Shown here piece after piece: positions 47,024 to 57,400 of a stretch of DNA of 64,000 nt; position 1 is the stretch's first letter, and the number at the start of each line of letters is the position of its first letter. The DNA lies in the NCBI GenBank assembly GCA_937921935.1, contig CAKZWQ010000018.1:22885-86884 (forward strand), given 5' to 3'. The position numbers and the translations under genes are program-made. This DNA comes from an uncultured Gammaproteobacteria bacterium. GTDB taxonomy: Bacteria; Pseudomonadota; Gammaproteobacteria; Steroidobacterales; GCA-2729495. The notes under the pieces are model-generated. The model was not told the origin of the DNA. It saw nothing but the letters and a program-made list of their open reading frames with translations, and searched no databases.

Positions 47024-47914
47024 ATGCAATCAGAAGGCCCGGCGCCGGTATCCGTCGCCGACAGCATCCGCCACTGGGCTGACCAGCTGGAGCAGGCCGG
47101 CGTGTATTTTGGCCATGGCACCGACAATGCCTGGGACGAGGCCGCCACGCTGGTTTTGTCCGCCGCCGGCCTGGACCACGACACGCCCGGCGCCGGCGAT
47201 GTCCGGCTAACGCAGGCGCAGCTTGCGCAGATTCAGGCGTATTTCGGGCGTCGGATCGGCGAGCGTGAGCCGGCAGCCTACATCATCGGGGAGGCCTGGT
47301 TCGCAGGCCTGCGAATGAATGTCGATCCCCGTGTGCTGATTCCGCGCTCACCTTTCGCCGAACTCATCCTCACGGACTTCATGCCGTGGCGCACCGCAGG
47401 CCCGGTGCGCCGGATTCTGGAGATTGGCACCGGCAGCGGTTGCATTGCTATTGCCGCGGCCCTGCAGTGGCCGGAGAGCCAGGTTGTGGCCACGGACATC
47501 TCCGCAGCGGCCCTTCAGGTCGCGCAGGCCAACCGGTTGGCTCATGGCCTGGAGGATCGGCTCGGCTTCGTGCAGGCGGATCTGCTGGACGGGATTAGCG
47601 GCCACTATGATCTGATCATCACCAATCCACCCTACGTGCCCGCAGCCCAGGTGCAGGACTTGCCGGCGGAGTATTTGCATGAGCCCGGACTGGGTCTGGC
47701 CAGCGGTCCGGACGGTCTGGCATCGGCTCGACGGATACTGCAAGATGCGCCAGCGCTGCTGGCCCCGGATGGCTTGCTGGCCCTTGAAGTGGGGGTCGGG
47801 TGGCCGGCTTTGGAAGCCGCGTTCCCGCAGCTGCCTTTTCTCTGGCCGGAATTCGAAGCGGGCGGCGAGGGTATCGCTTTATTAACGGCTGCTGACCTGG
47901 CCGCCGCGCAATAG
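47024..47914 (+). CDS. prmB: 50S ribosomal protein L3 glutamine methyltransferase
   Basis: A 296-residue SAM methyltransferase from ATG 47024 (other starts at 46985-46994). [14 protein letters not shown] is the PrmB-specific N-terminal motif that separates it from PrmC. Motif I is [13 protein letters not shown], and ITNPPYVP is the glutamine-binding NPPY. It methylates Gln150 of L3. It is divergent from psd and followed by aroC after 49 bases. Confidence 0.95.
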   Translation: MQSEGPAPVSVADSIRHWADQLEQAGVYFGHGTDNAWDEAATLVLSAAGLDHDTPGAGDVRLTQAQLAQIQAYFGRRIGEREPAAYIIGEAWFAGLRMNVDPRVLIPRSPFAELILTDFMPWRTAGPVRRILEIGTGSGCIAIAAALQWPESQVVATDISAAALQVAQANRLAHGLEDRLGFVQADLLDGISGHYDLIITNPPYVPAAQVQDLPAEYLHEPGLGLASGPDGLASARRILQDAPALLAPDGLLALEVGVGWPALEAAFPQLPFLWPEFEAGGEGIALLTAADLAAAQ

Positions 47915-47963
47915 TGTAAAATTAACCTCAGCTATACATCTTAAGTCACTATTTTTTAAAGAT

Positions 47964-49070
47964 ATGTCTGGCAATAGTATTGGCAAGCTGTTCACGGTAA
48001 CGACCTTTGGCGAGAGCCATGGGCCGGCTTTAGGGTGCATCATTGACGGCTGCCCGCCCGGTCTTGCCCTGTGCGAAGCCGACCTGCAGCCTGACCTGGA
48101 CCGCCGCCGGCCCGGGCAGTCACGCCACACCACCCAGCGCCGCGAGCCCGACCAGGTGCGCATCCTGTCCGGGGTGTTTGAGGGCGTTACCACGGGCACG
48201 CCCATTGGCATGCTGGTGGAGAATCAGGATCAGCGGTCGCGGGACTACAGCAAGATCAAGGATCTGTTTCGGCCCGGACACGCCGACTACACCTACCAGC
48301 AGAAATATGGGCGTCGCGACTATCGCGGCGGCGGCCGGTCCTCGGCCCGGGAAACCGTCATGCGGGTGGCCGCCGGTGCCCTGGCCCGCAAATACCTGCG
48401 GGTGCAGGCGGGAATAGAAATCCAGGGCTGGCTGCGGGCCCTGGGGCCTATTGTCCTGGATTGCCCGGATCTTGCGGCGGTCTATAACAATCCCTTTTTC
48501 TGCGCCGAGCCCGAGCGGATTCCAGAGCTTGAGGCCTATATGGATGCGCTGCGCAAAGAGGGCGACTCTATTGGGGCGCGGATCAACCTGAAAGCTACGG
48601 GGATGCCCGTGGGTTTGGGCGAACCGGTCTTCGATCGCCTGGAAGCGGATATCGGCCATGCCATGCTGAGTATCGGCGCGGTGAAGGCCGTGGAGATTGG
48701 CGCAGGCTTTGGCGCGGTGGCGGAGAAGGGCACCGTGCACCGGGATGAGATCAGCCCCGAGGGTTTTCGTTCTAACTCGGCCGGGGGCACCCTGGGCGGC
48801 ATTTCCTCCGGTCAGGATCTGCTGGTCAGCATTGGGCTCAAGCCCACCTCAAGTCTGCGCCTGCCGGCCGCTACCATTGATAGCGACGGCCAGGCGGCGG
48901 AGATCTCGACAACGGGCCGGCACGACCCCTGCGTGGGCTTGCGGGCAACGCCCATTGCCGAGGCGATGCTGGCTATCGTGCTGATGGATCACTGGCTGCG
49001 CCATCGAGCCCAGAACGAGGGCGTTCAGTCAGCCACCCCGGTGGTGCCCGCAAGTATTTCCAAGGATTAG
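47964..49070 (+). CDS. aroC: chorismate synthase
   Basis: A 368-residue FMN-dependent enzyme. [61 protein letters not shown] and the C-terminal [18 protein letters not shown] are conserved. It performs the last shikimate step. It stands between prmB and asd, an order common in gammaproteobacteria. Confidence 0.97.
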   Translation: MSGNSIGKLFTVTTFGESHGPALGCIIDGCPPGLALCEADLQPDLDRRRPGQSRHTTQRREPDQVRILSGVFEGVTTGTPIGMLVENQDQRSRDYSKIKDLFRPGHADYTYQQKYGRRDYRGGGRSSARETVMRVAAGALARKYLRVQAGIEIQGWLRALGPIVLDCPDLAAVYNNPFFCAEPERIPELEAYMDALRKEGDSIGARINLKATGMPVGLGEPVFDRLEADIGHAMLSIGAVKAVEIGAGFGAVAEKGTVHRDEISPEGFRSNSAGGTLGGISSGQDLLVSIGLKPTSSLRLPAATIDSDGQAAEISTTGRHDPCVGLRATPIAEAMLAIVLMDHWLRHRAQNEGVQSATPVVPASISKD

Positions 49071-49083
49071 AAATTACCTGAAT

Positions 49084-49106
49084 AAATCAGTATAAATTAC
49101 TGATTT
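49084..49106. other. AT-rich 9-bp hairpin between aroC and asd
   Basis: Arms AAATCAGTA and TACTGATTT pair perfectly around TAAAT, 12 bases before the asd start. A short T-run follows, so it may terminate aroC transcription or shape the asd leader. Confidence 0.5.
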
Positions 49107-49118
49107 TAATAAAATATT

Positions 49119-50141
49119 ATGGAAAATAAATACAATGTAGCCGTGGTGGGTGCCACGGGCCTGGTGGGCGAGATGCTGCTGGAAATCCTGGCAGAACGGC
49201 AGTTTCCCGTGGGTGAAATTCATGCCCTGGCCAGCGAGCGATCTGCGGGCAAGCGGGTGCCCTTCGGTGATCGCCAGCTCAAGGTCGGCGACCTCGCCGA
49301 TTTCGACTTCGCAGGCGTGCATATTGGCTTCTTTTCTGCCGGCGGCAGCGTGTCGGCAGAGTATGCGCCCCTGGCAGGGGCGGCCGGCTGCGTGGTGGTG
49401 GACAACACCTCCCATTTTCGTAATGAGCCGGATATTCCGCTGATCGTGCCCGAGGTTAATCCCGAGGATATAGCGGGTTATCCGCCGCGCAATATTATTG
49501 CCAACCCCAACTGTTCGACCATCCAGATGGTTGTGGCCCTGAAGCCGATTCATGATGCGGTGGGCATTGAACGCATCAATGTGGCCACCTATCAGTCCGT
49601 ATCCGGCGCCGGTCGCAGTGCTATGGAGGCTTTGGCCGGCCAGACGGCCGCCCTGATGAACGGTCAGGGCCTGGAACTTGAGGGAAATGCGAAGCAGATC
49701 GCTTTTAATGCGATCCCGCACATCGACAGCTTCCAGGACAACGGGTATACACGGGAAGAGATGAAGATGGTCTGGGAAACCCGCAAGATCCTCGGCGACG
49801 AGAGTATCCGGGTGAATCCTACCGCGGCGCGGGTGCCGGTATTTTACGGGCACTCCGAAGCCGTGCATATTGAGACACGAGATCGTATCTCGGCAGATGA
49901 GGTTCGCGCTTTACTGGCGCGGGCACCGGGTGTTGAGGTGCTGGACGAAAGGGATACGGGCGGGTATCCCACGGCAGTGACCGAGGGCGCGAAGAGCGAC
50001 GAGGTTTTTGTCGGACGTATCCGCGAAGATATCTCTCATGATCATGGCATCAGCATGTGGGTGGTGGCCGATAACATCCGGAAGGGTGCGGCGCTCAACA
50101 GCGTGCAGATTGCCGAGATATTGGTGCGTGACTACTTGTAA
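49119..50141 (+). CDS. asd: aspartate-semialdehyde dehydrogenase
   Basis: A 340-residue enzyme. The NADP-binding VVGATGLVGEMLLEIL, the active-site NPNCSTIQMVVAL (catalytic Cys) and the histidine stretch RVPVFYGHSEAVHIE are present. It makes aspartate semialdehyde for lysine, threonine and methionine. It is followed by a FimV gene, the asd-fimV-truA order known in pseudomonads. Confidence 0.97.
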   Translation: MENKYNVAVVGATGLVGEMLLEILAERQFPVGEIHALASERSAGKRVPFGDRQLKVGDLADFDFAGVHIGFFSAGGSVSAEYAPLAGAAGCVVVDNTSHFRNEPDIPLIVPEVNPEDIAGYPPRNIIANPNCSTIQMVVALKPIHDAVGIERINVATYQSVSGAGRSAMEALAGQTAALMNGQGLELEGNAKQIAFNAIPHIDSFQDNGYTREEMKMVWETRKILGDESIRVNPTAARVPVFYGHSEAVHIETRDRISADEVRALLARAPGVEVLDERDTGGYPTAVTEGAKSDEVFVGRIREDISHDHGISMWVVADNIRKGAALNSVQIAEILVRDYL

Positions 50142-50238
50142 GCTATAGTGGAGTGCGACTCCGATCGGCTGAGAGTATGTGCGCGCTTGCTTGTTGGCAG
50201 CCACGGATGGCGCAGGGACTGTTAGTCGGGGAATTGTG

Positions 50239-53142
50239 ATGCCGCGAATTTGTATCTTCGCGATCTTGGTGTTGGCCGGGATCCTGCCCTCAACCGTCTT
50301 TGCCCTCGGGCTTGGCGAAATCGACCTGAAGTCGGCTCTAAACCAGCCCTTCCTGGCCGAAATCCCGGTGACATCCGCGTCCTCGGACGAGGTGACAGGC
50401 CTGGAGGTGGAGCTTGCCTCCGGCGACACTTTTGACCGCTATGGGCTGATTTTGCCCGCTTTCATGAATGAGTTTGAGTTCGCGGTGCTTAACCGCGGCG
50501 GACGCAGCTATATCCGCGTGAGTTCGCGAAATCCGGTGATTGAGCCATTCGTCACCATGTTGCTGGAAGTCAACTGGGCCCAGGGTCGCTTGCTGCGGGA
50601 ATATACGGTCCTGCTGGACCCGCCGATATTTGACGCCCCGGTCGCCGCTGCGCCTGTGACGCCCTCTGCGCCTGCCCCGGCGGCAGCACCTCGACCCGTG
50701 CAGCGTCCCGCCGCGCCGCGCGATCCTGCCCCCGCTCCGGCACCAGCGCCAGCGCCCCGACCCACGCCGGCGGCTATGCCCGGTTCCTTCGGCCCGGTGC
50801 AGCGTAATGACACGCTGTGGGGCATAGCCCAGCGCACCCGGCCTGATCCGTCCATGGATATCAACCAGATGATGCTGGCGATCTATGCGGCCAATCCGGA
50901 AGCTTTTGACGGTAATATCAATCGCTTGCGGGCCGGCGCCATTTTGCGTATTCCAGACGCGGCCCAGATGTCTTCCGTCCCCCGGGCTGATGCATTCGCC
51001 GAGGTTCGTCGCCAGAACAGCGCCTGGCGAGAGGGCCAGCCGGCCGCCGAGAGTGCGCGTCTGCGCCTGGTGCCTCCCCCCAGCGGCGATGCCGCTGCAC
51101 CATCGCCAAGCTCGAGCGCAGCAGCAGCGGCGGCTCCTGCTCCTGCCGATGCAGCCATGTCCGGTCGTGTCAGCGATCTTGAGGCAGAACTGGCCGAGCG
51201 CGAACGTTTGCTCCAGTTGCGTAATCAGGAGCTGGCGGAGCTGCAGGAGCAGCTGGCTCAGCTGCGCGAACAGGAACTTGATGAACTTATTGCCGAGGGT
51301 GACGAGCCGGTAGCCGGCGAAGCGGTCGCTGAGTTGCCGGGCGAGGCTTTTGAAGCTGAACTTGCCCCGGAACCGGCCGAGCCTGCGCCCGATGAGAGTG
51401 CTGTGCCTGAGGAGGCTCCCGAGCCCAGTCGCTCCACCCTGCCGCCCGTGGTCAGTGCGCCGGCTGAAGAACCTTCCTTTTTTGGTCAATTGTTCGGCAG
51501 CATCTGGCTCTACGTTGGCGCAGGTGTTGCTCTGCTGGCCGGCTTGCTGCTTGCCCGGCGTCGCGGTGGCGATGCTGTTACCGACACCTGGGAGCAACTT
51601 GGCGGTGATGATGGGATTGACGATCAGTCCCGCGATTCAACGGAGAGCTTGCGGGCGCCCGTGGGCAAGGCCGAGGAAGAGACCTTCGTCGTCGAGGAAA
51701 CGCCTGCCGAGGCTTCCGTTTCCCTGGATACAGGCGCCGGTACCCGCGAGATCGAGTTTGATCGGTCCGGCGATCAGGAGCTGCCGCTGGAGAAAACTCT
51801 CAGCAGCGACACTGCGCTGAATCTCGACCAGTCGGATCCCTTGGCGGAGGCGGAATTCCATTCGGCCTATGGCCTTTATGATCAGGCCGCCGACCTTTTG
51901 AACGCAGCCATCGAAGTTGAGCCAGATCGGCTCGATCTGCGGCGCAAGCTGATCGAGGTTAATTTCAGCTGGGATAACCGCGGCGGCTTCCTGAAGGCCG
52001 CGCAGGAATACAACGATCTTATCCAGCCCGGCGGTGATTCATTCTGGAACAAGGTCTTGGTCATGGGCAAGCAATTGTGCCCCGACGAGGCCTTGTTCGA
52101 AGGCGCACCGGGCGTCACTGTCAGTGGCGATGACATGGATCTGGCCCTGGACGACGAGGGCGGGGCAGCCGCGGTTGATCTGAATCTCGACGACGGCGAG
52201 GCTGATCTGGACCTGGACCTGTCGGGGATTCGGCAGGGTCCTGAAGACGCGGGTCTGGACTTCGATCTGGGCGATTCTCTGGCTGACGATGAAGATGCAG
52301 ACTTGTCGCCGACGGAGCAGCAACAGGTCGGGGAGTCGCCTACCCTTGAGACCCCGACGATAGAGACTGCTGGATTGGCGACGCCAACGGTAGAAACGCC
52401 CACTATCGAACAGCCCATGAATGAGCCGACGATGGAGACACCGACCATCCAGACCCCGATTGATGAGGGTATGGCTGCGGATAGCGTCGACGCGACGGCA
52501 GCGCTGGATCTGGATGAGCTGGGCTTGGATCTGTCCGAATTTGAGGACGCGGCCGCTGATGTGGAAGAAATCGTTCGCAGTGATGACGATACCTCCATGC
52601 TGGCTGGCGATCTGGATGATGATGCGTTGCTCGCGGACGCTGCCTCCGGGCTGGATTCCACCGCCGAAGTGGAACAACTGGGCGACGAATTGCTGGACGA
52701 CGAAGACGTGGATTCCACTGCGGAGATGCGTTCCCTGGAAGACATGGACGAAGACCAGGGCCTGGATGCGCTGAGTTCTGCGCTGGCCAAGAGCACGCCG
52801 GGTGCCGAGACGGGCGATACCGCGGAGCAGCCCAAGGCTGAGATCGACGATACAGCCGAGCAACCCGGTCCTGGGGGCGAACAGGAAGAGGGCATCGACT
52901 TTGATATCGGGGAAGAGATCTCCGATGAAGATCAAGCCACCGGCACCATGGACAAGCCTAAGGGCCGTGGACCGGAAGGCCCCACCATGACCGAGGTGGG
53001 CACAAAGCTGGATCTGGCACGGGCGTATGTTGATATGGGCGACCCCGAGGGCGCGAAGAGCATTCTCGGTGAAGTCATCGATGAAGGTGACGAAGCGCAA
53101 CGCCAGGAGGCACAGCGCCTGCTCGACAATCTGTCGAGCTGA
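50239..53142 (+). CDS. fimV: FimV family pilus assembly and peptidoglycan-binding protein (second copy)
   Basis: A 967-residue protein from ATG 50239. Signal peptide MPRICIFAILVLAGILPSTVFA, then the FimV N-terminal domain (LGLGEIDLKSALNQPFLAEI). A Pro/Ala linker and a LysM module (about 186-240, NDTLWGIAQRTRP) follow. A short coiled coil (about 310-355) and one membrane segment (about 420-440) come next. The long acidic tail has Thr-Pro-Glu repeats (TPTIETAG, TPTVETPTIEQ) and ends in the FimV TPR-like motif KLDLARAYVDMGDPEGAKSIL. It lies between asd and truA, as fimV does in Pseudomonas. It is expected to organise polar pilus machinery and feed cAMP signalling. Confidence 0.9.
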   Translation: MPRICIFAILVLAGILPSTVFALGLGEIDLKSALNQPFLAEIPVTSASSDEVTGLEVELASGDTFDRYGLILPAFMNEFEFAVLNRGGRSYIRVSSRNPVIEPFVTMLLEVNWAQGRLLREYTVLLDPPIFDAPVAAAPVTPSAPAPAAAPRPVQRPAAPRDPAPAPAPAPAPRPTPAAMPGSFGPVQRNDTLWGIAQRTRPDPSMDINQMMLAIYAANPEAFDGNINRLRAGAILRIPDAAQMSSVPRADAFAEVRRQNSAWREGQPAAESARLRLVPPPSGDAAAPSPSSSAAAAAAPAPADAAMSGRVSDLEAELAERERLLQLRNQELAELQEQLAQLREQELDELIAEGDEPVAGEAVAELPGEAFEAELAPEPAEPAPDESAVPEEAPEPSRSTLPPVVSAPAEEPSFFGQLFGSIWLYVGAGVALLAGLLLARRRGGDAVTDTWEQLGGDDGIDDQSRDSTESLRAPVGKAEEETFVVEETPAEASVSLDTGAGTREIEFDRSGDQELPLEKTLSSDTALNLDQSDPLAEAEFHSAYGLYDQAADLLNAAIEVEPDRLDLRRKLIEVNFSWDNRGGFLKAAQEYNDLIQPGGDSFWNKVLVMGKQLCPDEALFEGAPGVTVSGDDMDLALDDEGGAAAVDLNLDDGEADLDLDLSGIRQGPEDAGLDFDLGDSLADDEDADLSPTEQQQVGESPTLETPTIETAGLATPTVETPTIEQPMNEPTMETPTIQTPIDEGMAADSVDATAALDLDELGLDLSEFEDAAADVEEIVRSDDDTSMLAGDLDDDALLADAASGLDSTAEVEQLGDELLDDEDVDSTAEMRSLEDMDEDQGLDALSSALAKSTPGAETGDTAEQPKAEIDDTAEQPGPGGEQEEGIDFDIGEEISDEDQATGTMDKPKGRGPEGPTMTEVGTKLDLARAYVDMGDPEGAKSILGEVIDEGDEAQRQEAQRLLDNLSS

Positions 53143-53159
53143 AGCCGGGTCAGCGGGCC

Positions 53160-53951
53160 GTGACAGAACCGGGCCGCGGGCTCCGGCGTGTCGCTATCGG
53201 GATTGAATACGATGGCACCCGTTACAACGGGTGGCAGATGCAGCCCCACGCCCCAAGTATTCAGGCCACGCTGAACGACGCCTTGTCTCAGGTCGCAGAC
53301 GAAACCGTGGCTTGTGTCGGCGCCGGTCGAACGGACACGGGGGTGCATGCGGCCGGCCAGGTTGTTCATTTCGACACCGGGGCCGAGCGCACAGCCAGAT
53401 CCTGGCTGCTTGGTCTGAATAGCAATCTGCCGTCCGACATCAGCGTGCAATGGGCCATGGCTGTGCCCGGGGATTTTCACGCGCGCTACAGCGCCACCAG
53501 CCGGGTCTACCGGTATCGAATACTGAATCAACAGGCGCGGTCTGCCCTTGAGCACAACCGGGCCTGGTGGGTGCGCCAGCCGCTTGACGTCGCTGCCATG
53601 AGGGCCGCTGCCGGGTACTTTATCGGTAAGCACGATTTTTCTGCTTTTCGCGCCGCGGCGTGTCAGTCCAAGAGTCCGATTCGCACCCTGACTCGGCTGG
53701 AGGTGAGCGGTGAAGGCACGATGCTTTGCTTTGAGATTGAGGCCAACGCTTTCCTGCACCACATGGTCAGAAATATGCTGGGCACCCTGGTCCGGATCGG
53801 CCGGGGTGAGGCTGAGCCTGTCTGGGTTCGGGATCTGCTGGCCGCTCAGGACCGCAAGCTTGCCGGCATGACGGCGCCGGCGGCGGGCCTGACCCTGATG
53901 GCGGTTCGTTATCCGTCAGTTTTTGGCCTGCCGAACGTGCAGGTAGCGTGA
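53160..53951 (+). CDS. truA: tRNA pseudouridine synthase A
   Basis: A 263-residue enzyme from GTG 53160. The catalytic Asp is in GAGRTDTGVHAAGQVVHF. YNGWQMQPHAPSIQ and the C-terminal FLHHMVRNMLGTLVRIGRG are conserved. It makes pseudouridine at positions 38-40 of many tRNAs. It follows fimV by 17 bases. Confidence 0.96.
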   Translation: MTEPGRGLRRVAIGIEYDGTRYNGWQMQPHAPSIQATLNDALSQVADETVACVGAGRTDTGVHAAGQVVHFDTGAERTARSWLLGLNSNLPSDISVQWAMAVPGDFHARYSATSRVYRYRILNQQARSALEHNRAWWVRQPLDVAAMRAAAGYFIGKHDFSAFRAAACQSKSPIRTLTRLEVSGEGTMLCFEIEANAFLHHMVRNMLGTLVRIGRGEAEPVWVRDLLAAQDRKLAGMTAPAAGLTLMAVRYPSVFGLPNVQVA

Positions 53952-53985
53952 TTCGTTCGCGGCGCTTGTTTATGATGCCTAACCC

Positions 53986-54849
53986 ATGAACTGGTTTGAC
54001 AAGATCATGCCCTCGCGCATCAAGACCGAGCGCCGCAAGCGTTCGGTCCCGGAGGGCTTATGGCTCAAGTGCCGTCAATGCAGCGCGCAGTTGTATCGCT
54101 CTGAACTGGAGCGAAATTTTCACGTCTGCCCGAAGTGCAGTTATCACATGCGCATCACTGCGAGGGAACGTCTGGAGATGTTTCTGGATCAAGGCAGTGG
54201 TCGGGATGTGGCGGACAATCTGGAGCCCGTTGATCCCCTGCGATTCAAAGACAGCAAACGCTATCGCGACCGGATCGCACAGGCGCAGCGAGACACGGGC
54301 GAGGCAGATGCGCTGGTGGCCATGACGGGCCAGCTCAAGGGGCAGCCGGTGGTGTCCACAGCCTTTGAATTCAAGTACATGGGCGGTTCCATGGGCTCGG
54401 TGGTGGGGGAGAAATTTTCCCGCGCGGCGACCTTTAGTCGGGACAACCAGATGCCGCTGATCAATTTTTCCGCCAGTGGCGGGGCGCGTATGCAGGAGGC
54501 GCTGTTTTCTCTCATGCAAATGGCCAAGACCAGTGCCGCCCTGGCTGCCCTGGCCGAGGCACGGGTGCCCTATGTGTCAGTGCTCACGGATCCCACGACC
54601 GGGGGTGTTTCGGCGAGTCTTGCCATGCTGGGCGACATCAATATCGCCGAGCCTAATGCACTGATTGGTTTTGCCGGGCCGCGGGTTATCGAACAGACCG
54701 TCCGGGAAACCCTGCCTGAAGGCTTTCAGCGAAGCGAATTCCTGCTCGAGCATGGTGCCCTGGACATGATCGTGGACCGGCGAGAGCTGCGCGACGAAGT
54801 GGCGCGCTTGCTGGCCAAGTTGATGAAGAAGCCTGAGCCCGTCGACTGA
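53986..54849 (+). CDS. accD: acetyl-CoA carboxylase carboxyltransferase subunit beta
   Basis: A 287-residue protein. The N-terminal zinc ribbon has Cys29, Cys32, Cys48 and Cys51 (CRQCSAQ ... HVCPKC). The crotonase-like carboxyltransferase core shows [11 protein letters not shown] and [22 protein letters not shown]. It forms the carboxyltransferase with AccA in fatty acid synthesis. truA, accD, folC follow one another on the same strand. Confidence 0.97.
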   Translation: MNWFDKIMPSRIKTERRKRSVPEGLWLKCRQCSAQLYRSELERNFHVCPKCSYHMRITARERLEMFLDQGSGRDVADNLEPVDPLRFKDSKRYRDRIAQAQRDTGEADALVAMTGQLKGQPVVSTAFEFKYMGGSMGSVVGEKFSRAATFSRDNQMPLINFSASGGARMQEALFSLMQMAKTSAALAALAEARVPYVSVLTDPTTGGVSASLAMLGDINIAEPNALIGFAGPRVIEQTVRETLPEGFQRSEFLLEHGALDMIVDRRELRDEVARLLAKLMKKPEPVD

Positions 54850-54877
54850 GGTCGGCGCGGATTTTGAGCAACCGGGC

Positions 54878-56146
54878 ATGTCCCGATCACTGACAGCGTG
54901 GCTCGAATATCAGGAGTCTCTGCACCCGCGTGAGATTGAACTCGGCCTGGACCGCAGTCGTCTGGTGTTCGAGCGGCTCAATCTCAGGCCGCCGCCCGGC
55001 AGAGTGTTCACTATTGCCGGAACCAACGGCAAAGGTTCAACGGCTCATTATCTCAATGTCCTGATGGCCGGCCGTGGCTGGCGCACCGGCGTTTATACCT
55101 CGCCCCATCTGCTGCGCTATAACGAGCGCATCCGTATTGAGGGTGAGCCGGTCAGCGATGCGGCCCTCGTGGCTGCATTCGAAGCGGTTGAGGCTGCCCG
55201 CGCGGAAGTACCCCTGACCTATTTTGAGTTCGGGACGCTATCGGCCCTTTGGCTGTTCACCGAGGCAAAGCTTGATGCCTGGATTCTTGAAGTTGGCCTG
55301 GGCGGGCGTCTGGATGCGGTGAACCTGGTCGATCCGGATTTCAGCCTGATTACCACCGTGGACTTTGACCATCGCGACTGGCTGGGTGACACCATTGACG
55401 CTATTGCGACGGAAAAGGCGGGCATTCTGCGGCCACACCGACCCGGTTTCTATGGTGATCAGCCCGTGCCCGCTGCCATTCGTGAGCAGGCCGACGCCAT
55501 TGCGGCGGACCTGCGGGTGGCCGGGCAGGACTTTGGCTACGTGCGCAGCGATGATCGCTGGCGCTGGTGGACCGATGGCTTTGATCAGGCGGATTTGTCC
55601 TTGCCCGAACCCGGGGATGATACCCAGCTGGCTAATCTCAGCCTGGCCCTGGCGGCCGCCGCGACTTGCGAGCGCGACCTGGTTGCTGCCAGCAATATCG
55701 AGGCGGTGGCCTCCCGGTTTGAGCTCTCCGGGCGTTTCCAGAGCTGGTTCAGTGATGGCCAGGAGTGGATTTTTGACGTCGCCCACAATGCGCAGGCCGC
55801 CGGAATCCTGGCGCAGCGGGCGCGTGAATTGCCGCCGGTGACTCTGACCACCCTGGTGCTTGGTCTGCATACCAATAAGGATCTGGGTGGTTTTCTCGCC
55901 CCCTTTGATGGCCTGATCCAGCGCTGGATCTGCTGTCGTGCAGGTCGCGCGGCGGGCTGGGATGCGGGGGGGCTGGCAACCCGGCTGGAGGCCTTCAGCG
56001 ACGCTGAGGTTCTCTATGAAGAAACAGTCGCCGCCGCTGTGTCCCTGGCCAGGGGTGCTGTGCCGCGTTCGGAACGCATTATTGTTTGCGGTTCCTTCGA
56101 AGTGGTTGGGCCGGCCATGGCCAGCCTCGGGTTAGCGGTTAACTGA
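54878..56146 (+). CDS. folC: bifunctional folylpolyglutamate/dihydrofolate synthase
   Basis: A 422-residue Mur-ligase-fold enzyme. The P-loop is TIAGTNGKGSTAHYL. YTSPHLLRYNERIRIEG, EVGLGGRLDAVN and DHRDWLGDTIDAIATEKAGI are the FolC core. It adds glutamate to dihydropteroate and folates. It is followed by a SPOR protein after 82 bases, then cvpA and purF. Confidence 0.96.
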   Translation: MSRSLTAWLEYQESLHPREIELGLDRSRLVFERLNLRPPPGRVFTIAGTNGKGSTAHYLNVLMAGRGWRTGVYTSPHLLRYNERIRIEGEPVSDAALVAAFEAVEAARAEVPLTYFEFGTLSALWLFTEAKLDAWILEVGLGGRLDAVNLVDPDFSLITTVDFDHRDWLGDTIDAIATEKAGILRPHRPGFYGDQPVPAAIREQADAIAADLRVAGQDFGYVRSDDRWRWWTDGFDQADLSLPEPGDDTQLANLSLALAAAATCERDLVAASNIEAVASRFELSGRFQSWFSDGQEWIFDVAHNAQAAGILAQRARELPPVTLTTLVLGLHTNKDLGGFLAPFDGLIQRWICCRAGRAAGWDAGGLATRLEAFSDAEVLYEETVAAAVSLARGAVPRSERIIVCGSFEVVGPAMASLGLAVN

Positions 56147-56228
56147 TGCGGTCATCGCTGCATCAACGCCACCAAGCGTTCAGTCACCGAAGGTTTTATA
56201 CTGCAATCCGGGTGTTTCGAGGTCAGTG

Positions 56229-56849
56229 ATGGATCGCCAGCTCCTTGAGCGCATGGTTGGCGCTGCGGTATTGATCCTGGCACTCGTGGTCATTGCGCCC
56301 GCGATCCTGGACGGACCGGGTAATGGTGACGAAGCGGTGCCCGTGGCGCCGCCGCCCGACCAGGTCGTTCGCACCGTGACAATTCGCCCCGACCAGCGCG
56401 CTGAGCAGCCGCCGGTGGCTATGCAGAGCCCGCCCGCCAGTCCGGCGCCAAAGCCCTTGGCAACACCCAAGCCCGTCGCGCCCAAAGTCGCTGCTGCGCC
56501 GGCGCCGAAAGCTGAACCTGAACCTGAGCCGAAGCCGAAACCTGCACCCAAGCCCGTCGTCAAGCCGGCCCCAAAACCGGCGCCGAAACCCGCGGCAACA
56601 CCAAAGCTCAGCGGCTGGGCGGTACAGCTCGGCAGTTTTGCTAATCAGGCCAATGCGAAACGTCTGGCCGGGGAGGTTGCAGCCAAGGGTTACAGTACCT
56701 ATCTGCTCCCCCTGAAACGCGACGGACAGACACTCTATCGGGTGCGTGTGGGGCCGGAACCCACGAGAAAAGCAGCGGATGAGCTGGCAGCCAAGCTCAA
56801 GCAAGCCGGTTATAAGGGGCAGGTTGCTGCCCAAAGCCCGGATTCATGA
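56229..56849 (+). CDS. dedD: SPOR-domain membrane protein, DedD-like
   Basis: A 206-residue protein with one N-terminal membrane helix (about residues 10-30, VGAAVLILALVVIAPAILDG). A long Pro/Ala/Lys linker (about 60-125) follows. A C-terminal SPOR domain (about 130-205) begins GWAVQLGSFANQANAKRLA. SPOR domains bind denuded glycan strands at the septum. The folC-dedD-cvpA-purF order is the enteric one, which supports the name. ATG 56229 is preferred over an adjacent GTG at 56226. Confidence 0.88.
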   Translation: MDRQLLERMVGAAVLILALVVIAPAILDGPGNGDEAVPVAPPPDQVVRTVTIRPDQRAEQPPVAMQSPPASPAPKPLATPKPVAPKVAAAPAPKAEPEPEPKPKPAPKPVVKPAPKPAPKPAATPKLSGWAVQLGSFANQANAKRLAGEVAAKGYSTYLLPLKRDGQTLYRVRVGPEPTRKAADELAAKLKQAGYKGQVAAQSPDS

Positions 56850-56856
56850 GAGCACT

Positions 56857-57393
56857 ATGAACTGGATTGATTATGCCCTGCTGGGTCTGCTGGCCTTGTC
56901 GGGTGTCGTTGGCCTGTTTCGAGGCTTCGTCAAGGAAGCCTTGTCCCTTGCCGTGTGGGTCCTGGGCGTGTGGTGTGCCTGGAATTTTGCTGATCTGGCC
57001 GCAGCCCGAATGACCGGCTGGGTCGAGGATCCCGTGCTGCGCTTGTGGGCTGCCCGGTTGGTCGTGCTGGTGGGTGTGTTGATTGCAGGCGGGCTGCTGA
57101 CAGCCCTGTTGTCCTTCCTGCTCGACCAAACGGGCCTGACGGGCACCGATCGCCTGTTGGGCGGACTGTTCGGGCTCGGTCGGGGCGCTATCCTGGCCGG
57201 ACTGGTCGTTATCGCACTGCAGTTCACCGGCTTTGACGCTGATCCTTGGTGGCAGGAGTCCAAGCTGATACCGTATGCGGCCCCCGTCGCAGATGCTTTG
57301 CGCGACGCTGCCGCAGAGGGCATAGAGATGCTGCAAGAAGCTGACCCGCCCGTCGCTGTAGAATCAGAGCAGACGCCAAAAACGGAGCCTTAG
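56857..57393 (+). CDS. cvpA: CvpA family membrane protein
   Basis: A 178-residue protein with four membrane segments. [28 protein letters not shown] is the CvpA N-terminal signature. It begins eight bases after the SPOR gene stop and is followed seven bases later by purF, its usual partner. In enterics it is needed for bile/envelope-stress resistance and colicin V production. Confidence 0.93.
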   Translation: MNWIDYALLGLLALSGVVGLFRGFVKEALSLAVWVLGVWCAWNFADLAAARMTGWVEDPVLRLWAARLVVLVGVLIAGGLLTALLSFLLDQTGLTGTDRLLGGLFGLGRGAILAGLVVIALQFTGFDADPWWQESKLIPYAAPVADALRDAAAEGIEMLQEADPPVAVESEQTPKTEP

Positions 57394-57400
57394 AACAGAC

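Noticed and set aside
50338..51597. 419-residue minus frame opposite fimV
   Set aside because: Arg/Gly-rich shadow created by the GC-rich Pro/Ala linker of FimV.
52330..52470. Repeats in the FimV tail considered as a CRISPR or satellite array
   Set aside because: They are in-frame Thr-Pro-Glu codon repeats of a coding region with irregular units, not spaced direct repeats.
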